Shown: positions 59,891-64,000 of the stretch, piece by piece
Layout of the letters: every line of letters begins with the position of its first letter
How positions within the stretch are numbered: position 1 is the stretch's first letter
Source: Treponema sp.
GTDB lineage: Bacteria; Spirochaetota; Spirochaetia; Treponematales; Treponemataceae
Direction: 5' to 3'
Assembly (NCBI GenBank): GCA_024402595.1
Contig: JAKSTL010000001.1
Location: 62,001 to 126,000, forward strand
Length of the DNA: 64,000 bases
Translations under genes and position numbers: made by a program
Notes under the pieces: generated by a model
Told to the model about the DNA's origin: nothing
The model's input: the letters and a program-made list of their open reading frames with translations, nothing else
Databases searched by the model: none

Positions 59891-61234
59891 TTAGTTTGTT
59901 TTTGCAATTACGATATCAGAAATTGTAACAGTTCCTGCTGGACATGTTCCAAAGTCAAATGTAAGAACAATATTTTCACAAGCTTTTTCAGGTGCATCAA
60001 CTTTACCGCTGAAAGTAATTACATCACCATCAGTAAATGAAGCTACTGACTGTGGCATAAGAACTTCTGCATCATTTAATTTGAAAGTATATTTTCCATC
60101 TATTCCAGAAAGTTTGAAAGAAACATACCATTCATCACCTTCTGCAAGGCTTGCATCTGTTGTAAGGAAAAGCTGTGCCTGCCAATCACCAACAAGTCCT
60201 GTTGGCAATGTGTAAGAAACTGTTCCATTGTCAATTAATACATTGCTCTTTGCATCATCATAATTTTCAACATTGTCAAGAATTGGTGCCCATCCTGGTG
60301 CAAGGAATGCTTTCTTGAAATCTACTTTTGTAACAAGATTTTTCATTGTAGCCAAAACTGTTATTGTAGATGTTGTTTCGAAAGTTCCATCATCACAAGT
60401 ATAAGTTGCTTTTACTGTAACTGTTCCACTTGTTGAACCAGCTGTCAAAACATTTGCTTCGATTGAAGAGTTAGTAGCATCTTCACCTTCGATTGTGTAA
60501 ACAACAGTTGCTGTTACATCATTAAGATTTGAATCTTTTACTGTAAATGTAACTTTATCGCCAGAAGGAGCGCTTGTTGTTGCAGGGTCAATTGTAATTG
60601 CATTAACTGCTTTTACAGGATTTTCTTTAGCAGCCAAATAAACTTCTGTAACTTTCAAAGAACCTGTTCCACCAATAATAAGAGCCATTTCTTTTGCAAC
60701 TTTTGGAGCTTCTCCGAATGCTGATGTTTCAATGTAATAAGTAACTACATCATCTGAATCTTTGTATACATTATATGTGTCTGTAACTTTTTTCTGAACT
60801 TCTGGAACTTTTACATTCACACCATTGTTACCTTCACCTTCACTGATTGTATATTCAGTTGTATCTACAGTGAAAACAATGTAATCATAGAAAGAAATTA
60901 TTCCTGGTTTCATATTTGTAAGTGCAAGACAAACTCCAGAGTCTCCGCCCCACAAGTTTGCAGCACCCAATGTCAATGAACCATCAGCATTTTCTGTAAT
61001 TGTTGATCCAGAACCCCATTCGGCGTAACCATTTGCCTTTTCTGAACCAATACAAGTCAGCTTATAAGAATAATCTGCTAAAGGGAAAGCTTCTGGATTC
61101 AGCTCTTTTTTATCTTCTCCCTGATTGTTTTCCGTTGGATTCTTATCTTCTGGAGCAAAAAGATTACATCCAGAGAAAACCAATACTGCAGAAAGAAGCA
61201 TTGATGCCACCATAGTTAATTTTGTTTTTTTCAT
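59891..61234 (-). CDS. Lipoprotein with Ig-like and carbohydrate-binding-like domains
   Basis: A 447-residue lipoprotein (MKKTKLTMVASMLLSAVLVFSGC, typical lipobox; Shine-Dalgarno GGAGG). After an acidic linker, a first beta-rich domain (about 50-200: YAEWGSGSTITENADGSLTL...) resembles galactose-binding-like folds. A BIG2-like Ig domain follows (about 212-290: AITIDPATTSAPSGDKVTFTV...). A second beta-sandwich (about 300-447: GWAPILDNVENYDD...DWQAQLFLTTDASLAEGDEWYVSFKLSG) resembles CBM4/9-type modules. No catalytic residues are apparent. It lies downstream of a GH16 glucanase and a smaller binding-like lipoprotein and probably captures the same glucan at the cell surface. The ligand is an inference from context. 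Confidence 0.8.
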   Translation of the reverse strand: MKKTKLTMVASMLLSAVLVFSGCNLFAPEDKNPTENNQGEDKKELNPEAFPLADYSYKLTCIGSEKANGYAEWGSGSTITENADGSLTLGAANLWGGDSGVCLALTNMKPGIISFYDYIVFTVDTTEYTISEGEGNNGVNVKVPEVQKKVTDTYNVYKDSDDVVTYYIETSAFGEAPKVAKEMALIIGGTGSLKVTEVYLAAKENPVKAVNAITIDPATTSAPSGDKVTFTVKDSNLNDVTATVVYTIEGEDATNSSIEANVLTAGSTSGTVTVKATYTCDDGTFETTSTITVLATMKNLVTKVDFKKAFLAPGWAPILDNVENYDDAKSNVLIDNGTVSYTLPTGLVGDWQAQLFLTTDASLAEGDEWYVSFKLSGIDGKYTFKLNDAEVLMPQSVASFTDGDVITFSGKVDAPEKACENIVLTFDFGTCPAGTVTISDIVIAKTN

Positions 61235-61297
61235 TTTATATCCTCCAATTCAAAAACATATTTATACAAATACCGTTTTATACGAATATTTTTACCA

Positions 61298-61972
61298 TCA
61301 CTTTAATTTAAGTATTACTGATTTTCCTTCTGCATCCTCATAATCAAGATTGCGGATTTCGAACCAGTCATTTGCACTAAAACTTCCACCCCAGTCACCA
61401 GCTACGATTAGACAGAAAGCATTTATAATGTTGTCTTTACTAGCACCACTAACATTCATTTCTACAGTTTTCCAGTCTGTTTCACTAAGGCTAGTAACAC
61501 CAGCAGATGCTATAGATTTTTTTCCTGGGTACATTGTTGCACTTGCACCACCATTATTTTGAACCGCAAGGCAAAGCGCTTTTGTATCAATTCTTCCTCT
61601 AATTTCAAACTTCATTTTTGAAACACCTGAAAAATCAATATATTTTGTGGAATCAGCAGCAATTAAACCGCCACCAACCCATCCGCCACCTTTAGAAAGA
61701 ACAATAAACTTTCCAGAGTCAGCCTTATTTTCATAATCAAAGGTTCCTGCTCCATCACCCCAAACTTGAATATCAAAAATATCGTACGAGTGATTTTTAC
61801 AAAGTCCCCAACCAGTACCACCAGTGCCACCGGAAGCGCCATTACCGCTTGTACCAGGTTTATTTATAAAACCAGAACCATCATCTGGAACTGCATCTGC
61901 CAAACATCCGCTAAAACAGAACATTGCAGAAACAAACAACAATCCCAATAGTCCTCGAACTGATTTTTTCAT
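61298..61972 (-). CDS. Small carbohydrate-binding-like lipoprotein
   Basis: A 224-residue lipoprotein (signal ending FCFSGC; Shine-Dalgarno GGAGG). A Gly/Ser/Thr linker (about 30-55) leads to a single beta-sandwich resembling the galactose-binding-like domain found in some beta-glucan-acting proteins (FDIQVWGDGAGTFDY, SKMKFEIRGRIDTKALCLAVQNN, TDWKTVEMNVSGAS, DWFEIRNLDYED). No catalytic centre is visible. It lies between the GH16 gene and the larger lipoprotein, 63 bp before the latter, same strand. A terminator-like hairpin separates it from GH16, so it may have its own promoter. Confidence 0.75.
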   Translation of the reverse strand: MKKSVRGLLGLLFVSAMFCFSGCLADAVPDDGSGFINKPGTSGNGASGGTGGTGWGLCKNHSYDIFDIQVWGDGAGTFDYENKADSGKFIVLSKGGGWVGGGLIAADSTKYIDFSGVSKMKFEIRGRIDTKALCLAVQNNGGASATMYPGKKSIASAGVTSLSETDWKTVEMNVSGASKDNIINAFCLIVAGDWGGSFSANDWFEIRNLDYEDAEGKSVILKLK

Positions 61973-62074
61973 GTTTCCTCCAAATTACTTTTCATAATAA
62001 TTGTCATATTAAATTGCCTGAAAACCAAGTTAGTCAATTTTCGTTAAGGTGTTATTTTTTCATCCTTTTGAACT

Positions 62075-62127
62075 TTACAAAACTTCCGGAGTAAAACGCC
62101 TATTCGTAGTTACAGCACCGGAAGCTT
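62075..62127 (-). terminator. Hairpin after the GH16 gene
   Basis: CTTCCGG (62083-62089) pairs with CCGGAAG (62118-62124), with an inner GTAA/TTAC extension. On the minus strand it is followed by TTTTG, a short T-run. It may be a partial terminator that reduces readthrough to the downstream lipoprotein genes. Confidence 0.55.
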
Positions 62128-62133
62128 TTAGTT

Positions 62134-62964
62134 CTATTGGTAAACCCGCACATAATCTATAAGAAATTCTGCACCTGTACCTTGAAGTTTTGCGGCATCT
62201 CCAGAACCACCAAGATTTCCACCAATTGCTAGATTCAAAATAATGTAAAAATCTTTATCATAAGGCCAATTAGCACTTCCTGTTCCATCATTTGTATATG
62301 AATCCTGAGCTACATCATCGTAATAGGCAGTGATTTTATTTTCGTCCCACTTAATTGCAAAAGTATGCCATTCATCTCCCAAAGATGAACCAAAACTTTT
62401 ACTTCCTATGCCTTTACCTTTATCTGCATAATGGCCTCTTGCATGTAAAGTACTGAACACTCGGTTTTCTCCACATGTTGATGGAGCATTTTCCATAATG
62501 TCTATTTCTCCACTATCAGGCCATTGTCCGTAATCAGAAGTCTGAGGCATCATCCAGAATGCAGGCCAAGCACCTTTTTTGTTTGTAACCTTTAAACGAG
62601 CTTCAATATAACCATATTTCCAATGAGCTTTTGAGTTTAAGCGAGCACTCTTCCAACCGTTATCGTAGAAAGCTTTAATTTTTAAACAACCATCTTCAAC
62701 AATAGCTGTAGTTGCAGTTGTGGAATTATCTAAATAATTCTGAAGTTCATTATTTCCCCAACCAGCATTTGTTCCAGTCTGATACTTCCATTTTGTTCTT
62801 TCTGGAACACCGGTATAATCAAACTCATCAAACCAGACTAAAGTCATATCGTCTTTTTTCACTGGTTCTTCTTCCTCTATATCAAAGAAAAAACAGGAAG
62901 TAGTACAAACACTACTGATTAAAACTAGTGCCACTGTAAAAAGCTTATTTTTAATTTTTTTCAT
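62134..62964 (-). CDS. GH16 endo-beta-1,3(4)-glucanase lipoprotein
   Basis: A 276-residue lipoprotein of glycoside hydrolase family 16, expected to cut laminarin or mixed-linkage beta-glucans. The signal ends VCTTSC (lipidated Cys about residue 24). The catalytic domain starts LVWFDEFDYTG and contains the retaining-enzyme motif GEIDIMEN with nucleophile and acid/base glutamates (about residues 152-158), plus WPAFWMMP and the C-terminal IDYVRVYQ strand. I chose the ATG at 62964, which has AGGAG 10 nt upstream. An in-frame upstream ATG at 63000 would put polar residues before the signal. It is 25 bp downstream of the barrel protein gene. Confidence 0.93.
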   Translation of the reverse strand: MKKIKNKLFTVALVLISSVCTTSCFFFDIEEEEPVKKDDMTLVWFDEFDYTGVPERTKWKYQTGTNAGWGNNELQNYLDNSTTATTAIVEDGCLKIKAFYDNGWKSARLNSKAHWKYGYIEARLKVTNKKGAWPAFWMMPQTSDYGQWPDSGEIDIMENAPSTCGENRVFSTLHARGHYADKGKGIGSKSFGSSLGDEWHTFAIKWDENKITAYYDDVAQDSYTNDGTGSANWPYDKDFYIILNLAIGGNLGGSGDAAKLQGTGAEFLIDYVRVYQ

Positions 62965-62989
62965 ATTTTTATTACTCCTGTAAGATTTT

Positions 62990-64000
62990 TTACAAACCAA
63001 GACTACAATATACAGAGATTTCCATATAATTTGCGCCAGACATTTCTACGCCATTTGGAAGTGCAAGGTAAGCATCTGAACTGTCATCGCCAAATACACA
63101 ACCTTTTACCTTCATACCAACTCTATTAGTTGCTTCTGCAAAAGAAGGTTTTGTAAATCCATAAGCAATATCAAGTCCGTACTGCAAAGGGAATGTTTGA
63201 TTAAAGTTTCTCCACCAAGATTCTTCACCCCAGGCATTTAAACCAAGATTTGCTTTTACAAGCCAGTTGTTATAACGAACATCCAATTCACCAACAACAA
63301 AGTCCACAATTTCTTTTGTTCCTGCTGCCACATAAGCACCTGTTGTTGCACCCAAATGACCGCCATAAACATCTGCAATAATTCTTAAGTTTCCAAATGG
63401 ATTTGCTACGATTCTTGTTCCAATTTGATACAAATTATTCTGTAAAGGAAGAGCTCCACCTTCGTACCAAATATTTGCTGTTTTTGAAGTTCCATCATTT
63501 CGTTTAGATGTTGCTACATCGGCACTGCGGAATGGTAAGGAATCTGTTTTTCCAGCAAACAATTGATACAAACCAGTTACGCTAAAAGCAATTGGAGCGC
63601 CTTCGATATCATTGCTATTCCATTCGTGGAACCAAGTTGCACCTTCTGGGTCATAGGTAAATACTGCTTCTACTTCTACAGCCTGGCGATTTCCCAAATC
63701 TACAATAAATGGAGAACCAGAAGTTAATGCTCTACTAACAGGTCCTTGAATTGGTTTTCTTGCCCGGAATACAGGATTAAAGGTCATATTTCCATAAACA
63801 AAATCTACACCGGCCTGCAATTCAATTCGGTTTCCTGAACCAGAATCTGCGGTAAAGTAACTACCACGCACTGCTTGTGGATTTGTTTCTGCAACCAAAC
63901 CACGATAAATACCGTTAGCATAGATGTATGTGTGCTGGAACATATTTGTACCAACCTGAGCAAATCCACCTAAAGTATCAAGATAAGTAATTTTGTCTAA
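62990..64000 (-). CDS. Outer-membrane beta-barrel protein (5' end beyond the right edge)
   Basis: The frame stays open from the stop at 62990 to base 64000, so the N-terminus is outside the window. The visible 336 residues alternate hydrophobic and polar residues with many Gly, Tyr, Trp and Asn (GGFAQVGTNMFQHTYIYANGIYRG, YNNWLVKANLGLNAWGEESWW, NYMEISVYCSLGL). They end in strands with an aromatic/hydrophobic pattern consistent with a transmembrane barrel. I do not recognise a precise family. It resembles spirochaete outer-membrane proteins in general character. The internal ATG at 63943 is not the start. Its position directly before GH16 suggests a role in oligosaccharide entry. Confidence 0.75.
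   Translation of the reverse strand, partial: LDKITYLDTLGGFAQVGTNMFQHTYIYANGIYRGLVAETNPQAVRGSYFTADSGSGNRIELQAGVDFVYGNMTFNPVFRARKPIQGPVSRALTSGSPFIVDLGNRQAVEVEAVFTYDPEGATWFHEWNSNDIEGAPIAFSVTGLYQLFAGKTDSLPFRSADVATSKRNDGTSKTANIWYEGGALPLQNNLYQIGTRIVANPFGNLRIIADVYGGHLGATTGAYVAAGTKEIVDFVVGELDVRYNNWLVKANLGLNAWGEESWWRNFNQTFPLQYGLDIAYGFTKPSFAEATNRVGMKVKGCVFGDDSSDAYLALPNGVEMSGANYMEISVYCSLGL

Overview
The window looks like a chromosome segment of a Treponema-type spirochaete, probably a gut or rumen species. The DNA is AT-rich. There are many lipoproteins with relaxed lipoboxes, a spirochaete-style outer-membrane barrel protein, an Rpn/T_den-type nuclease gene, and the dnaX-ybaB-recR cluster. The genus is an inference from gene content. 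I saw no tRNA, rRNA, CRISPR array or classical insertion sequence.

More than half of the window is two giant minus-strand genes for Ig-like repeat lipoproteins. One runs off the left edge (at least 4851 codons, 1-14553). The other is complete (7618 codons, 27055-49911). Each has, divergently and about 280 bp upstream, a plus-strand gene for an envelope protein resembling a family 1 solute-binding protein (14827-16038 and 50193-51515). The giants are paralogues of each other, and so are the partners, so a two-gene module is present twice. No ABC permease or ATPase gene lies next to either copy. The giants share a non-repeat head behind the lipobox and a conserved C-terminal portion; the number of repeats between them differs. 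This twin module is my main candidate for an undescribed system.

From 16 to 22 kb lies a minus-strand operon of sirtuin, His-rich P1B metal ATPase, dnaX, ybaB/ebfC and recR. A phosphohexomutase and a CE2-like esterase lipoprotein lie upstream. From 25 to 27 kb, a small secreted protein is followed by an Rpn-family nuclease gene. That gene has a potential three-way-junction leader enclosing its ribosome binding site, an internal Shine-Dalgarno/ATG that could express its C-terminal domain alone, a near-identical 22-bp direct repeat on each side, and a strong terminator shared with the convergent giant gene.

From 51.5 to 56.6 kb are a sigma-54 activator without a DNA-binding domain, a WecG/TagA-like glycosyltransferase, RsmE, a C-terminal processing protease, and a small secreted protein. 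From 56.7 to 59.8 kb is a metal-efflux unit: a P1B ATPase and a separate HMA metallochaperone, divergent from an ArsR-AraC fusion regulator, with a 22-bp palindrome in the shared promoter region. From 59.9 kb to the right edge is a beta-glucan locus on the minus strand: an outer-membrane barrel protein (partial), a GH16 glucanase lipoprotein, and two lipoproteins that look carbohydrate-binding.
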